A stretch of DNA of 64,000 nt from Ramlibacter sp. (GTDB lineage Bacteria > Pseudomonadota > Gammaproteobacteria > Burkholderiales > Burkholderiaceae_C): the NCBI GenBank assembly GCA_019635435.1, contig JAHBZM010000001.1:62001-126000 (forward strand). Reading direction: 5' to 3'. Positions 42,438 to 51,084 of this stretch are shown here, piece after piece. The notes below the pieces were generated by a model. It searched no databases. It was not told the DNA's origin and saw nothing but the letters and a program-made list of their open reading frames with translations. Made by a program: the position numbers and the translations under genes. Within the stretch, counting starts at the first letter, position 1, and every line of letters starts with the position of its first letter.

Positions 42438-43250
42438 CTACATCCGGAAATGTTCGCCGAGGTACACGCGCCGCACGTCGGCGTTGTTCACGATCTCGGA
42501 GGGCGTTCCCTGCGCCAGCACATGGCCGTCGCTGATGATGTAGGCGTGGTCGCAGATGCCCAGGGTCTCGCGCACGTTGTGGTCGGTGATCAGCACGCCG
42601 ATGCCGCGCGACTTGAGAAAGCCGATGATGCGCTGGATCTCGATCACCGCGATCGGGTCGATGCCGGCAAACGGTTCGTCCAGCAGGATGAAGCGCGGCT
42701 GGGTGGCCAGCGCGCGGGCAATTTCCACGCGGCGACGCTCGCCGCCCGACAGCGCCACCGAGGGCGAACCGCGCAGGTGCTCGACCCGCAGGTCCTGCAG
42801 CAGCGCCGTCAGGCGCCGGTCGATTTCGAGCTTGCCCAGCGGCCGGCCGGCCTCGTCGCGCTGCAGCTCCAGCACGGCCCGCACGTTTTCCTCGACGTTG
42901 AGCTTGCGGAAGATCGACGCTTCCTGCGGCAGGTAGGACAGGCCCAGCCGCGAGCGCCGGTGGATGGGCATGTGGGCCACGGGCCGGCCGTCGATGGCGA
43001 TCTCGCCGCCATCGGCGCGCACCAGGCCCACGATCATGTAGAACGACGTGGTCTTGCCCGCGCCGTTGGGGCCCAGCAAGCCCACCACCTCGCCCTTCTG
43101 GACGGCCAGCGAGACATCCTTGACCACCTTGCGGCTGCCGTAGGACTTTTGCAGGTGGCGCGCTTCGAGCCGGCTGACCGGAGCGGCGGCGGAATCCGCC
43201 GTGCCCGCTGCCGCGCCAGGCCCTGGCGCCTGCACCGTCGCCGCCGTCAC
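42438..43250 (-). CDS. lptB: LPS export ABC transporter ATP-binding protein
   Basis: The ATPase of the LptB2FG complex that extracts lipopolysaccharide from the inner membrane. The 270-residue protein has Walker A GPNGAGKTT near 60, the signature LSGGERRRVE and Walker B FILLDEPFAGID. An N-terminal Ala/Pro-rich extension of about 25 residues precedes the usual start; the GTG at 43250 overlaps the lptA stop (GTGA). A start closer to the conserved LEARHLQKSYG is possible. Confidence 0.97.
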   Translation of the reverse strand: MTAATVQAPGPGAAAGTADSAAAPVSRLEARHLQKSYGSRKVVKDVSLAVQKGEVVGLLGPNGAGKTTSFYMIVGLVRADGGEIAIDGRPVAHMPIHRRSRLGLSYLPQEASIFRKLNVEENVRAVLELQRDEAGRPLGKLEIDRRLTALLQDLRVEHLRGSPSVALSGGERRRVEIARALATQPRFILLDEPFAGIDPIAVIEIQRIIGFLKSRGIGVLITDHNVRETLGICDHAYIISDGHVLAQGTPSEIVNNADVRRVYLGEHFRM

Positions 43251-43870
43251 TGGCGTTCCCCGCTCAGACGGGGGCTGGGCCGCAGCTGCGGCGCCGGGGC
43301 ACCCGCGGGTGCGGGCACGGTGGCCGATGCGGCCGGCTTGGGCGTGAGCACCGCGCGGACGCGGCCGCCGGATTTGGCCTGGCCGGGCACGGCGGCGGCG
43401 CCATCGACGGTGAACACGTCGGTGCTGTTGTCGTACACGATCAGGCTGCCCGACATTTCGTCGGCCAGGGTGGCGCCGCGCAGGCGCCGCAGTTCGGCGT
43501 GGCCGATGAACCGGACCCGGTCAGCCCGGCCGTCGTACTCGATGGTGTCGGACTCGCCCTCGATGTACTCGTCGAGGCCTTCGCGCTTCTGGCGGTAGTA
43601 GGCGAGCTGGCCAGGTTCGGCCGTCACGGTGCCGAACTGGTAGCCCTCGGCGTCCTGCCGGACCTCGACCCGGGCACCACGGATCACGATGGTGCCCTTG
43701 GTCATGACCACCCGGCCGGTGAAAACGCTGGTTTGTTTGAGGTCGTCGTAGCGCAGCGCGTCGGCCTCGATGTTCATGGGCTTGTTGCGGTCGGCTTTTT
43801 CGGCCCCGGCCATGCCCCAGGTCAGGGCGGCGGCAACAGCCAGCAGGAGGGAGGCGTAAGGGTGTTTCAT
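43247..43870 (-). CDS. lptA: Lipopolysaccharide transport periplasmic protein LptA
   Basis: LptA forms the periplasmic bridge for LPS. The 207-residue product has a signal peptide (cleavage near GAEKA, residue 23). The OstA-like beta-jellyroll follows: KPMNIEADALRYDDLKQTSVFTG, GTIVIRGARVEVRQD, and a Pro/Ala-rich tail. The ATG at 43870 is preferred over the upstream frame, which runs into a palindrome. The lptC and kdsC genes usually just upstream are not here; dsbA lies there instead. Confidence 0.94.
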   Translation of the reverse strand: MKHPYASLLLAVAAALTWGMAGAEKADRNKPMNIEADALRYDDLKQTSVFTGRVVMTKGTIVIRGARVEVRQDAEGYQFGTVTAEPGQLAYYRQKREGLDEYIEGESDTIEYDGRADRVRFIGHAELRRLRGATLADEMSGSLIVYDNSTDVFTVDGAAAVPGQAKSGGRVRAVLTPKPAASATVPAPAGAPAPQLRPSPRLSGERQ

Positions 43871-43921
43871 AGAGGCACGAATCTTGCTGGCATTGTACCG
43901 GCCGATACCGCCTCTCCAAGC

Positions 43922-43947
43922 AAATTGCCCGCGATCGCGGGCAATTT
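43922..43947. terminator. 26-bp perfect palindrome, probable terminator of dsbA
   Basis: AAATTGCCCGC-GATC-GCGGGCAATTT is fully self-complementary, with T-rich ends on both strands. It sits between dsbA and lptA and could terminate in either direction. Confidence 0.65.
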
Positions 43948-43998
43948 TCATGACAAACCGCTGTCAGGCCCCCGGCGAGCGCGGGGGCGAGCGGTGCA

Positions 43999-44643
43999 TC
44001 AACGGCCTTTTCGCGCCTCGGCGATCAGGTAATCAGTGACCTGCAGCGCGCGGTCCATGTTGCCGGCCAGGCTGCCGTCAGTGTAGTAACGCCCGGCGAT
44101 GCCCAGCGCGGGCACGCCCTGGACCTTGAAGGCGTCCTGCAGCTGTGTCGCCTTGCGGGCCTTGGTCGACACCGAGAACGAGTTGTACAGCTGGGCAAAC
44201 TTGGCCTTGTCCAGCCCCTGCTTCTCGATCCAGGCGGTGATGTTGTCTTCCCGGTTGACGGGGATGCGTTCGGCATGGATGGCGTTGAACACCTTGCCGT
44301 GCAGCTCGTCGAGCTTGCCCATGGCTTCCAGCGTGTAGAACAGACGCTGCTGGGGTACAAAATCGTCACGGAAGGCCACGGGAACGCGCTTCATGACCAC
44401 GTCGGACGGCAGCTTCTTGATCCAGGACTCGAGCTTGGGTTCGAAGGCGTTGCAGTGCGGGCAGTTGTACCAGAAGAACTCGATCACCTCGACCTTGCCC
44501 TTGGGCGCCTCGACCGGCACGGCCTTGTCCAGCGCGAGGTATTCGGTCCCTTCCTCCGGCTTTTTCTGGGCGTGGGCCGGCAGGGCCAGGCCGGAGACGG
44601 CGAGGGTGGCTGCGGCACTCAGGGAAAACTCACGTCGCTTCAT
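43999..44643 (-). CDS. dsbA: Thiol:disulfide interchange protein DsbA/DsbL
   Basis: The periplasmic dithiol oxidase. The 214-residue product has an Arg-rich signal peptide (MKRREFSLSAAATLAVSG..., cleaved near HAQ). The CPHC active site is at residues 61-64 within FFWYNCPHC, and the cis-Pro loop is VQGVPALGI. Length and motifs are normal. The gene follows the SPOR-domain gene by about 50 bp. Confidence 0.96.
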   Translation of the reverse strand: MKRREFSLSAAATLAVSGLALPAHAQKKPEEGTEYLALDKAVPVEAPKGKVEVIEFFWYNCPHCNAFEPKLESWIKKLPSDVVMKRVPVAFRDDFVPQQRLFYTLEAMGKLDELHGKVFNAIHAERIPVNREDNITAWIEKQGLDKAKFAQLYNSFSVSTKARKATQLQDAFKVQGVPALGIAGRYYTDGSLAGNMDRALQVTDYLIAEARKGR

Positions 44644-44691
44644 TTCAAATCACTCCTTGACTGTGTCTGAGCCGGCGGCCCGGTAAAAGTT

Positions 44692-45312
44692 TCAGCGCTG
44701 GACCCGCACCAGGGCAGTTTCGACCCCGCCCGCCTCGAGCCGCTCCTTCTGGCGGTCGGCCTCGTCCTTCTTTTCGAACGGCCCGACCCGCACCCGGTAG
44801 ACCGTGCGGCCCGACTGCTCGCGCTCCGTGACCTTGGCCTCCAGCCCGATCAGCGAGAGCTTGGCACGCTGGGCCTCGGCGTCTTCGGCCGTGCGGTAGG
44901 CGCCGGCCTGGATGAAATACAGGAACGGATCAGCCCCGATACCCGCCTTGGCCCGGGCCAGGTCGCCCAGCGGGTCGCCCGACACGGCGGGCTTGGCCTC
45001 GGCACGGGCGCCCGCGGCGCTGGCAGCTGCCCGCGGCGCCGAGGCCGCCGTGGCAGGCGCCGAGGCCGCCGAGGCCGCGGCGGCGGGCCGGGCCGGATTC
45101 TTGCCGTACAGCGGCGCGTTGGGGTCCCAATCCTTGTTCTTGCGGGCCTCGGCCGCGTCCTGGTCGGCCGTGCGGTTCTGGCCCTTGTTCATGAACGGGA
45201 CCGGCACCTTGGTGACATAGACCGCCACGGCCAGTGCCGCGGCCAGGCCAATCACCACCCCGATGATCAGGCCCAGGATCAGTCCGCCGCGTTGTTGCTT
45301 CATTGCTCTCAT
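44692..45312 (-). CDS. SPOR domain-containing protein (FtsN-like)
   Basis: A 206-residue bitopic inner-membrane protein. A single helix (GLILGLIIGVVIGLAAALAV) is followed by an Ala/Pro-rich linker, and then a C-terminal SPOR domain from about 132 with FLYFIQAGAYRTAEDAEAQRAKL and TVYRVRVGPFEKKDEAD. SPOR domains bind denuded septal glycan, so a role in division is probable. I chose ATG 45312 (AGGA 7 nt upstream). GTG 45318 overlapping the argS stop and ATG 45303 are alternatives. Confidence 0.92.
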   Translation of the reverse strand: MRAMKQQRGGLILGLIIGVVIGLAAALAVAVYVTKVPVPFMNKGQNRTADQDAAEARKNKDWDPNAPLYGKNPARPAAAASAASAPATAASAPRAAASAAGARAEAKPAVSGDPLGDLARAKAGIGADPFLYFIQAGAYRTAEDAEAQRAKLSLIGLEAKVTEREQSGRTVYRVRVGPFEKKDEADRQKERLEAGGVETALVRVQR

Positions 45313-45314
45313 GC

Positions 45315-47012
45315 TCACATCCTGGCCGGCGCGTTCACGCCCAGCACCTTCAGCCCATTGTGCAACACCTGGGCCGTGGCCAGGACCAGGGCCAGGCGGG
45401 CCTTCTTCACGGGTTCGTCGTCCACCAGGATGCGCTCGGCATCGTAGTAGCTGTGGTAGCTGGCGGCCAGCTCACGCAGGTAAAAGGTCACGTCGTGGGG
45501 CGCGAAGTCCTGCGCGGCGGCAGCCAGCATCTCGGGATACTTGGCCAGCAGCAGCATCAGCGCCAGCGCCTGCGGGCTTTGCAGCGGCGACAGGTCGGTG
45601 TCTTTCAGGGCCGCCGGGTCACCGCCATCCTTCTCAGCCCAGGCCGCCAGCACCGAGCAGATGCGCGCATGGGCGTACTGCACGTAGTACACCGGGTTGT
45701 CGTTGTTCTGCGCCAGCGCGAGGTCGATGTCAAAGATGTATTCGGTGTCGGGCTTGCGCGACAACAGGAAGAAGCGCACCGCATCGGTGCTGGTCCACTC
45801 GATCAGGTCGCGCAGCGTCACATAGCTGCCCGCGCGCTTGGAGATCTTGACCTCCTCGCCGCCGCGCATCACGCGCACCATGGTGTGCAGCACGTAGTCG
45901 GGGTAGCCCTGGGGGATGCCCACATCGGCCGCCTGCAGGCCGGCGCGCACGCGCGCGATGGTGCCGTGATGGTCCGTGCCCTGGATGTTCACCACCTTGT
46001 GGAAGCCGCGCTCCCACTTGCTGATGTGGTAGGCCACGTCGGGCACGAAGTAGGTGTAGGTGCCGTCGGACTTGCGCATCACGCGGTCCTTGTCGTCGCC
46101 GTAGTCGGTGGACCTGAGCCACAGGGCGCCGTCCTGCTCGTAGGTCTTGCCGGCGTCCTGCAGCTTTTTCACTGCCGCCTCGACGCGGCCGCTGGTGTAC
46201 AGGCTGGACTCGAGGTAGTAGTTGTCGAACTTCACCTGGAAGGCCTGCAGGTCCAGGTCCTGTTCGCGGCGCAGGTAGGCCACGGCGAACTGGCGCAGGC
46301 CGTCCAGGTCGTTCACATCGCCGCTGGCGGTGAACTCGCGGTCGTCGGACTTCACGGTCTTTCCGGCCAGGAAGTCGTTGGCGATGTCCTGGATGTAGTC
46401 GCCGTTGTAGGCCGCGGCCTTTTCGCCGCTGGGCCACTGGGCGTCCCCGGGCTTGAAGCCCCGCGCCCGCAGCTGGGTGGAGGTGGCCAGGGTGGCGATC
46501 TGCACGCCCGCGTCGTTGTAATAGAACTCGCGGTAGACGTCCCAGCCCTGGGTGGCATACAGGTTGCAGATGGCATCGCCCAACGCCGCCTGGCGGCCAT
46601 GGCCCACATGCAGCGGTCCGGTCGGGTTGGCGGACACAAACTCCACCATCATCTTCTGGCCCCTGGCCGGCTGAAAGCCAAACCGCTCGCCGGCGTGCAG
46701 GATTTCGCTCACGACCTGCTGCTTGGCCTCGGCCTTGAGGCGGATATTGAGGAAGCCGGGGCCGGCGATCTCGATGGCCTCGACCCAGCGCGCATACGCG
46801 GGCGCGGCCAGCAAGGCGGCCTTGAGCTGTTCCGCCAGCTGGCGCGGATTGAGCTTGAGCGGCTTGGCCAGCTGCATCGCGGCCGTGCAGGCCAGATCAC
46901 CATGGGCGGCGACCTTGGGCGACTCGAAGGCGGCCTTGGCGCCGGCGCCCGGCGACAGCCGGTCCAGCTCGGCGGCCAGGCTGCCGAGCAATTCTTGTTT
47001 GACGGAGAGCAT
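45315..47012 (-). CDS. argS: Arginine--tRNA ligase
   Basis: Class I aminoacyl-tRNA synthetase. The 565-residue enzyme has the N-terminal ArgRS-specific domain, the HIGH-type ANPTGPLHVGHGRQAALGD near 125, the KMSKS-like VKISKRAGS near 390, and the DALR anticodon-binding C-terminus with HSYYDAERI. The start at ATG 47012 is supported by homology. It overlaps the SPOR gene start region by a few bases. Confidence 0.97.
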   Translation of the reverse strand: MLSVKQELLGSLAAELDRLSPGAGAKAAFESPKVAAHGDLACTAAMQLAKPLKLNPRQLAEQLKAALLAAPAYARWVEAIEIAGPGFLNIRLKAEAKQQVVSEILHAGERFGFQPARGQKMMVEFVSANPTGPLHVGHGRQAALGDAICNLYATQGWDVYREFYYNDAGVQIATLATSTQLRARGFKPGDAQWPSGEKAAAYNGDYIQDIANDFLAGKTVKSDDREFTASGDVNDLDGLRQFAVAYLRREQDLDLQAFQVKFDNYYLESSLYTSGRVEAAVKKLQDAGKTYEQDGALWLRSTDYGDDKDRVMRKSDGTYTYFVPDVAYHISKWERGFHKVVNIQGTDHHGTIARVRAGLQAADVGIPQGYPDYVLHTMVRVMRGGEEVKISKRAGSYVTLRDLIEWTSTDAVRFFLLSRKPDTEYIFDIDLALAQNNDNPVYYVQYAHARICSVLAAWAEKDGGDPAALKDTDLSPLQSPQALALMLLLAKYPEMLAAAAQDFAPHDVTFYLRELAASYHSYYDAERILVDDEPVKKARLALVLATAQVLHNGLKVLGVNAPARM

Positions 47013-47120
47013 CTGGCGATTTTACGGGGCGGGCGTCATCCATCTTGTGGGCCGCTTCGTTATGTGCTGGAATCCTCGCGGGATTCAACCCATCCAATCC
47101 AACCCTGTTCAGGAGACCCC

Positions 47121-47420
47121 ATGAAACAACTGCTTTCCCTGCTGGCCCTCGGCCTGAGCCTGTCCCTGGGCGTGGCCCACGCGGCCGATGCCGAGAAAAA
47201 GCCCACGGCCCAACAAGGCAAGATGAGCTCCTGCAACAAGGAAGCTGGCGACAAGAAGGGCGACGAGCGCAAGGCCTTCATGAAGGAATGCCTGAGCGCC
47301 AAGCCGGCCGCGGCCGCCAGCCAGAAAGACAAGATGAAGACCTGCAACGCCGACGCCAAGGGCAAGAAGGGCGACGAGCGCAAGGCCTTCATGAAGGAAT
47401 GCCTCAGCAACAAGGGCTGA
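47121..47420 (+). CDS. PsiF family protein
   Basis: A 99-residue secreted protein: signal peptide to AHAAD (about residue 22), then two PsiF repeats ending CLSAK and CLSNK, each with a CN...KKGDERKAFMKEC block. In E. coli psiF is phosphate-starvation induced; its role is unknown. About 42 bp are identical between the two repeats, suggesting a recent internal duplication. AGGAG lies 6 nt before the ATG. Confidence 0.9.
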   Translation: MKQLLSLLALGLSLSLGVAHAADAEKKPTAQQGKMSSCNKEAGDKKGDERKAFMKECLSAKPAAAASQKDKMKTCNADAKGKKGDERKAFMKECLSNKG

Positions 47421-47439
47421 TCCGCCCCGCTGAATCCAG

Positions 47440-47463
47440 GCCCGCCCCCAGGCGGGCTTTTTT
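47440..47463 (+). terminator. Rho-independent terminator after psiF
   Basis: GCCCGCC-CCCA-GGCGGGC, a 7-bp perfect GC stem, is followed by six T. It lies 19 nt after the PsiF-family stop codon. Confidence 0.9.
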
Positions 47464-47473
47464 GTTTCTCTGG

Positions 47474-47926
47474 CTACTTGCCAAAACCCCGCGCCAGAAA
47501 CACCGCCGCCAGCGGGATCAGCACCAGCAGGTGCGCCTGGATCATCACGAACTTGCGGGCCCGGCGGACCTCGTCCTGCGCGGGCAGCGCGCCACTGGCC
47601 CTGAGCTCCTTGCGCCAGCGCGCGTACATCAGCGTGGGCTTGATCGACAGCAGGCCGATCACGATGAACAGCGCGAGCTTGGTGTGCAGCAGCGGGTTGG
47701 TCCAGTACCAGGCCGTGCCCTTGACGCCCCACCAGGTGCGGGCCACGCCCGTCAGCAGCACGGCGCCCGAGGCCATGCCGTAGACCATGTCGACCTTCGC
47801 CAGGCGCTCGACCACTTTCGCGTTCATCCACTCCATGCGGCACAGCGCGGCCTCGCTGGACAAAAACACCACCAGGGTCAGGATGGCAATGAAGTGCAGA
47901 TAGGCAAGGATGGCTTCGAGGGTCAT
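47474..47926 (-). CDS. DUF2214 family inner-membrane protein
   Basis: A 150-residue protein with four hydrophobic helices (LAYLHFIAILTLVVFL, MVYGMASGAVLLTG, LALFIVIGLLSI, AHLLVLIPLAAVFLA) and the conserved Trp-rich loop TWWGVKGTAWYWTNP, typical of DUF2214. Function unknown. Its ATG overlaps the stop of the upstream LysR gene by 4 bp. Confidence 0.88.
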   Translation of the reverse strand: MTLEAILAYLHFIAILTLVVFLSSEAALCRMEWMNAKVVERLAKVDMVYGMASGAVLLTGVARTWWGVKGTAWYWTNPLLHTKLALFIVIGLLSIKPTLMYARWRKELRASGALPAQDEVRRARKFVMIQAHLLVLIPLAAVFLARGFGK

Positions 47927-48843
47927 GTCTGTCTCCAGAATTCAGGCTGGCCGTAATGGTGTTTGAGGAAATCGATCCAAAGGCGCACCCGCAGCGGCAG
48001 GTGCTTGCGCTGCGGGAACACCGCGTAGATCCCGTTGGGTGGGGCCGCGAACTCCTCGAGCACCGCCACCAGGCGGCCCGCGCCAATCTCGCTTTCGACC
48101 TCCCAGGTGCTGCGCCAGGCAATGCCGAAGCCGCCCAGGCACCAGTCGTGCAGCACCTGGCCGTCGGAGCAGTCCAGCGGCCCGCCGGGCTTGAGGTGCA
48201 CCACCTCATAGGCCTCGCCCTTGGGCACGCGAAACGCCCAGCCCCGGGTCTGGGACGCGTCGCTGGACAGCGTCAGGCAGTCGAACTTGACCAGGTCATT
48301 GGGGTGCGCGGGCGTGCCCTGGCGCTTGAGGTAGCCGGGCGTGGCCACGCACAGGCGCCGGTTGTCGGCCAGCCGCACGCTGACCAGTGACGAGTCAGGC
48401 AGGTCGCCCACGCGCACGGCGCAGTCGTAGCCCTCGCCCGCCAGATCGACCACGCGGTCGCTCAGGTTCAGCGAGATGGTGACGTCGGCATGCAGTTCGC
48501 GGAACCGGGGCACCAGCGGCGCCACATGGCGGCGGCCAAAGCCGGCCGGCGCGGTGATGCGCAGGTGCCCGCTGGCCTTGACCCCACCCGCGCTGACGCT
48601 GGCTTCGGCGTTGGCCAGGTCGGCCAGCACGCGCTGGCAGTCCTCAAGGAAGGCACTGCCCTCGTGCGTCAGCGAGATGCGCCGCGTGGTGCGCACCAGC
48701 AATTTGACGCCCAGCTTCTCTTCCAGGGCGTCAAGCCGGCGGCCCATGATGGCCGGGGCCACGCCTTCCGCGTTGGCGGCGGCTGTGAGGCTGCCCCGGG
48801 TGGCCACCGAGACAAAGGATTCCAGCGCTTTGAGCTTGTCCAT
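47923..48843 (-). CDS. LysR family transcriptional regulator
   Basis: A 306-residue regulator beginning MDKLKALESFVSVATRGSLTAAANAEGVAPAIMGRRL, the usual HTH, followed by a CrgA-like effector domain. It is co-directional with the CoA-transferase gene upstream (31-bp gap) and the DUF2214 gene downstream (overlap). The target cannot be told. Confidence 0.92.
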   Translation of the reverse strand: MDKLKALESFVSVATRGSLTAAANAEGVAPAIMGRRLDALEEKLGVKLLVRTTRRISLTHEGSAFLEDCQRVLADLANAEASVSAGGVKASGHLRITAPAGFGRRHVAPLVPRFRELHADVTISLNLSDRVVDLAGEGYDCAVRVGDLPDSSLVSVRLADNRRLCVATPGYLKRQGTPAHPNDLVKFDCLTLSSDASQTRGWAFRVPKGEAYEVVHLKPGGPLDCSDGQVLHDWCLGGFGIAWRSTWEVESEIGAGRLVAVLEEFAAPPNGIYAVFPQRKHLPLRVRLWIDFLKHHYGQPEFWRQT

Positions 48844-48874
48844 GGCCGCAGATTATGCGCATGGAAGTCAAAAA

Positions 48875-50065
48875 TCAAGGCTTCTCAGGCATTGATTGCT
48901 TTGAAATGAGCGCTTCAATCTGCTCAGGACCGTAGCCCACATCCCGCAGCAGTGCGCGGGTGTGCTCCCCCAGCCGGGGCGGGTTGAGCCGCACACCGGG
49001 CCGCTCCCCACCCAGCGTCAGTGGCAGCAGCGGCACCCGCGTTTCGCGGCCATCGGGCAGGGTCAGTGGCGCCAGGCCTTGTGTGGCCAGAAGGTGAGGG
49101 TCGTCAAACAGCTCCTGCGGGCGCGTGATGGGGGCAAAGGGCAGGCCATGCTTTTCAAACAGGGCCCCGAGCTGCGCGGTGCCGTAGCCGCCAAGGTGCG
49201 CGCGCAGCAGCGGCATCAGCCAGTCGCGGGCCCGCACGCGGTCGTTGTTGCGGGTCAGGCGCGGGTCGGCCTTGAGCGTGTCCAGGCCAAAGGCGTCGCA
49301 GAAGATCGCCCATTGCGTGTCGCTGACCACCGCAAGAAAGATCTGCCCACCGTCCTTGACGGTGAACACGTCGTACACCCCCCAGGCCGAGATCCGGCTG
49401 GGCATGGGATCGGCCGCTTTGCCGGTGACCGCGAACTGCATCATGTGCTGCGCCACCAGCAGCACATTGTTCTCGAACAGCGCGCTCTGCACCTCCTGGC
49501 CCTGCCCGGTCTTTTCGCGCTGGGCCAGGGCCGCCATCGCGCCGATGGCGCCAAACATGCCGCCCATGATGTCGTTCACGCTGCTGCCGGCCCGCAGCGG
49601 GTCGCCGGGGCGGCCCGTCATGTAGGCCAGGCCGCCCATCATCTGCACCACCTCGTCCAGCGCCGTGCGGTGGTCGTAGGGCCCGGGCAGGAAGCCCTTG
49701 TGGCGCACGTAGATCAGGCGCGGATTGAGCTGGCGCAGGCTGGCGTAGTCCAGCCCCAGCTTTTTCATGGTGCCGGGCCTGAAGTTCTCGCTCACGATGT
49801 CGGCCGTGGCAATGAGCCGCAGCGCCGCCTCCCGCCCCTGCGGGGTCTGCAGGTCGAGCACCACGCTTTTCTTGTTGCGGTTGAACAGCGCAAAGAAGCC
49901 CGCGCCCGAGCCGAGCAGCTGGCGGGTGCTGTCGCCGCCGGGAGGTTCGATCTTGATGACCTCGGCGCCCAGGTCGGCCAGCACCATGCCGCAGGTCGGT
50001 CCCATGACCATGTGGGTGAACTCGACGACGCGGATGCCCGCGTAAGGCAGTGGCTGCTCAGCCAT
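48875..50065 (-). CDS. CaiB/BaiF family class III CoA-transferase
   Basis: A 396-residue family III CoA-transferase. It has GIRVVEFTHMVMGPTCGMVLADLGAEVIKIE, NRNKKSVVLDL, VSENFRPGTMKKLGLDY (with the family's nearby Asp) and the C-terminal LGEHT. The ATG at 50065 overlaps the lyase stop by 8 bp. It probably transfers CoA to the acid that the neighbouring HMG-CoA lyase cleaves. Confidence 0.93.
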   Translation of the reverse strand: MAEQPLPYAGIRVVEFTHMVMGPTCGMVLADLGAEVIKIEPPGGDSTRQLLGSGAGFFALFNRNKKSVVLDLQTPQGREAALRLIATADIVSENFRPGTMKKLGLDYASLRQLNPRLIYVRHKGFLPGPYDHRTALDEVVQMMGGLAYMTGRPGDPLRAGSSVNDIMGGMFGAIGAMAALAQREKTGQGQEVQSALFENNVLLVAQHMMQFAVTGKAADPMPSRISAWGVYDVFTVKDGGQIFLAVVSDTQWAIFCDAFGLDTLKADPRLTRNNDRVRARDWLMPLLRAHLGGYGTAQLGALFEKHGLPFAPITRPQELFDDPHLLATQGLAPLTLPDGRETRVPLLPLTLGGERPGVRLNPPRLGEHTRALLRDVGYGPEQIEALISKQSMPEKP

Positions 50066-50999
50066 GGCCGGCCCCCTGCGCAAAGCCCTGGGGCAACCCG
50101 GCCTCGGGCGTCATGCCGTACAGCGGCTCGCCCGGCAACCCGGCCCGCAGGGCCTCCCGCGCGGCCATGAGTTTGTGCAGGTCGACACCCGTGCGAACGC
50201 CCATGGCCTCGAACATGAACACCAGGTCCTCGGTCACCACATTGCCCGAGGCCCCGGGCGCATACGGGCAGCCGCCCAGCCCGCCCAGCGAGCTGTCGAA
50301 GGTGCGCACGCCCACATCCCAGGCCGCCAGGCAGTTGGCCAGGCCCAGGCCCCGGGTGTTGTGCATGTGGGCGGCGCCCGTGTGCTCGCCGATGTCGGCG
50401 CGCACGCGCTTGAACAGGCGCCGTACCTGGGCCGGGTTGGCCATGCCGGTGGTGTCGGACAGGCCCGATTCATCAGCCCCGGCCTGGATCACCGCCGCCG
50501 CGAGCCGGACCACGTCATCTTCCGCCACCTCGCCCTGCAGGGTGCAGCCGAAGGCCGTGGAGATGCCGGCCTCGATCATGACGCCGGGCGCCAGCTCATT
50601 GCGCAGGGCCACGATGCTGCGCACCTCGGCCAGCATCTGCTCGCGCGTCTTGCGCACATTGGCCAGCGAGTGCGCCGCGCTGGCCGAGACCGGGATGGTG
50701 AGCTTGTGCACCCCGGCCGCCAGGGCCGCCTGCGCGCCGCGCAGGTTGGGCACCAGCGCCATCACCGTGAGGCCCGGCAAGCCCAGCGCATGGCGCACCA
50801 CCTGCGCCGCATCGGCCATCTGCGGCAGCAGCTTCGCGGGCACGAACGAGGCCACCTCGATTTCGCGCAGGCCCGCGGCATGCAGGGCGTCGAGCCAGCG
50901 CAGCTTGTGGGCCGTGGGCATGGTGGCCTGGACCGACTGCAGGCCGTCACGGGGACCGACCTCACTGATCAGCACGGCGGGTGCAGGGGTGTCTTGCAT
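50058..50999 (-). CDS. Hydroxymethylglutaryl-CoA lyase
   Basis: A 313-residue DRE-TIM metallolyase. VGPRDGLQS near residue 14 carries the catalytic Arg-Asp; HMHNTRGLGLANCLAAW and the active-site-loop Cys in GGLGGCPYAPGASGN are present. It may alternatively use citramalyl-CoA or a related 3-hydroxyacyl-CoA. The ATG at 50999 is 86 bp from the divergent IclR gene, with a palindromic operator in between. Confidence 0.92.
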   Translation of the reverse strand: MQDTPAPAVLISEVGPRDGLQSVQATMPTAHKLRWLDALHAAGLREIEVASFVPAKLLPQMADAAQVVRHALGLPGLTVMALVPNLRGAQAALAAGVHKLTIPVSASAAHSLANVRKTREQMLAEVRSIVALRNELAPGVMIEAGISTAFGCTLQGEVAEDDVVRLAAAVIQAGADESGLSDTTGMANPAQVRRLFKRVRADIGEHTGAAHMHNTRGLGLANCLAAWDVGVRTFDSSLGGLGGCPYAPGASGNVVTEDLVFMFEAMGVRTGVDLHKLMAAREALRAGLPGEPLYGMTPEAGLPQGFAQGAGHG

Positions 51000-51009
51000 T
51001 TCAAACAGT

Positions 51010-51026
51010 GTTCTATAAGATAGAAC
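51010..51026. promoter_or_regulatory. Palindromic operator between lyase and IclR genes
   Basis: GTTCTAT-AAG-ATAGAAC, a 17-bp dyad with perfect 7-bp arms, lies in an AT-rich gap. A partial second site (TTCTTTCTATTGAA) is adjacent. It is probably the IclR binding site for both divergent genes. Confidence 0.7.
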
Positions 51027-51084
51027 GATATTCTTTCTATTGAAATCATGGCGCGACACCGCCGCGCTGTCAAATCCACCGCCC

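Noticed and set aside
41067..43598. Plus-strand frame of over 800 codons opposite rpoN and lptB
   Set aside because: Antisense to conserved genes; no protein-like motifs.
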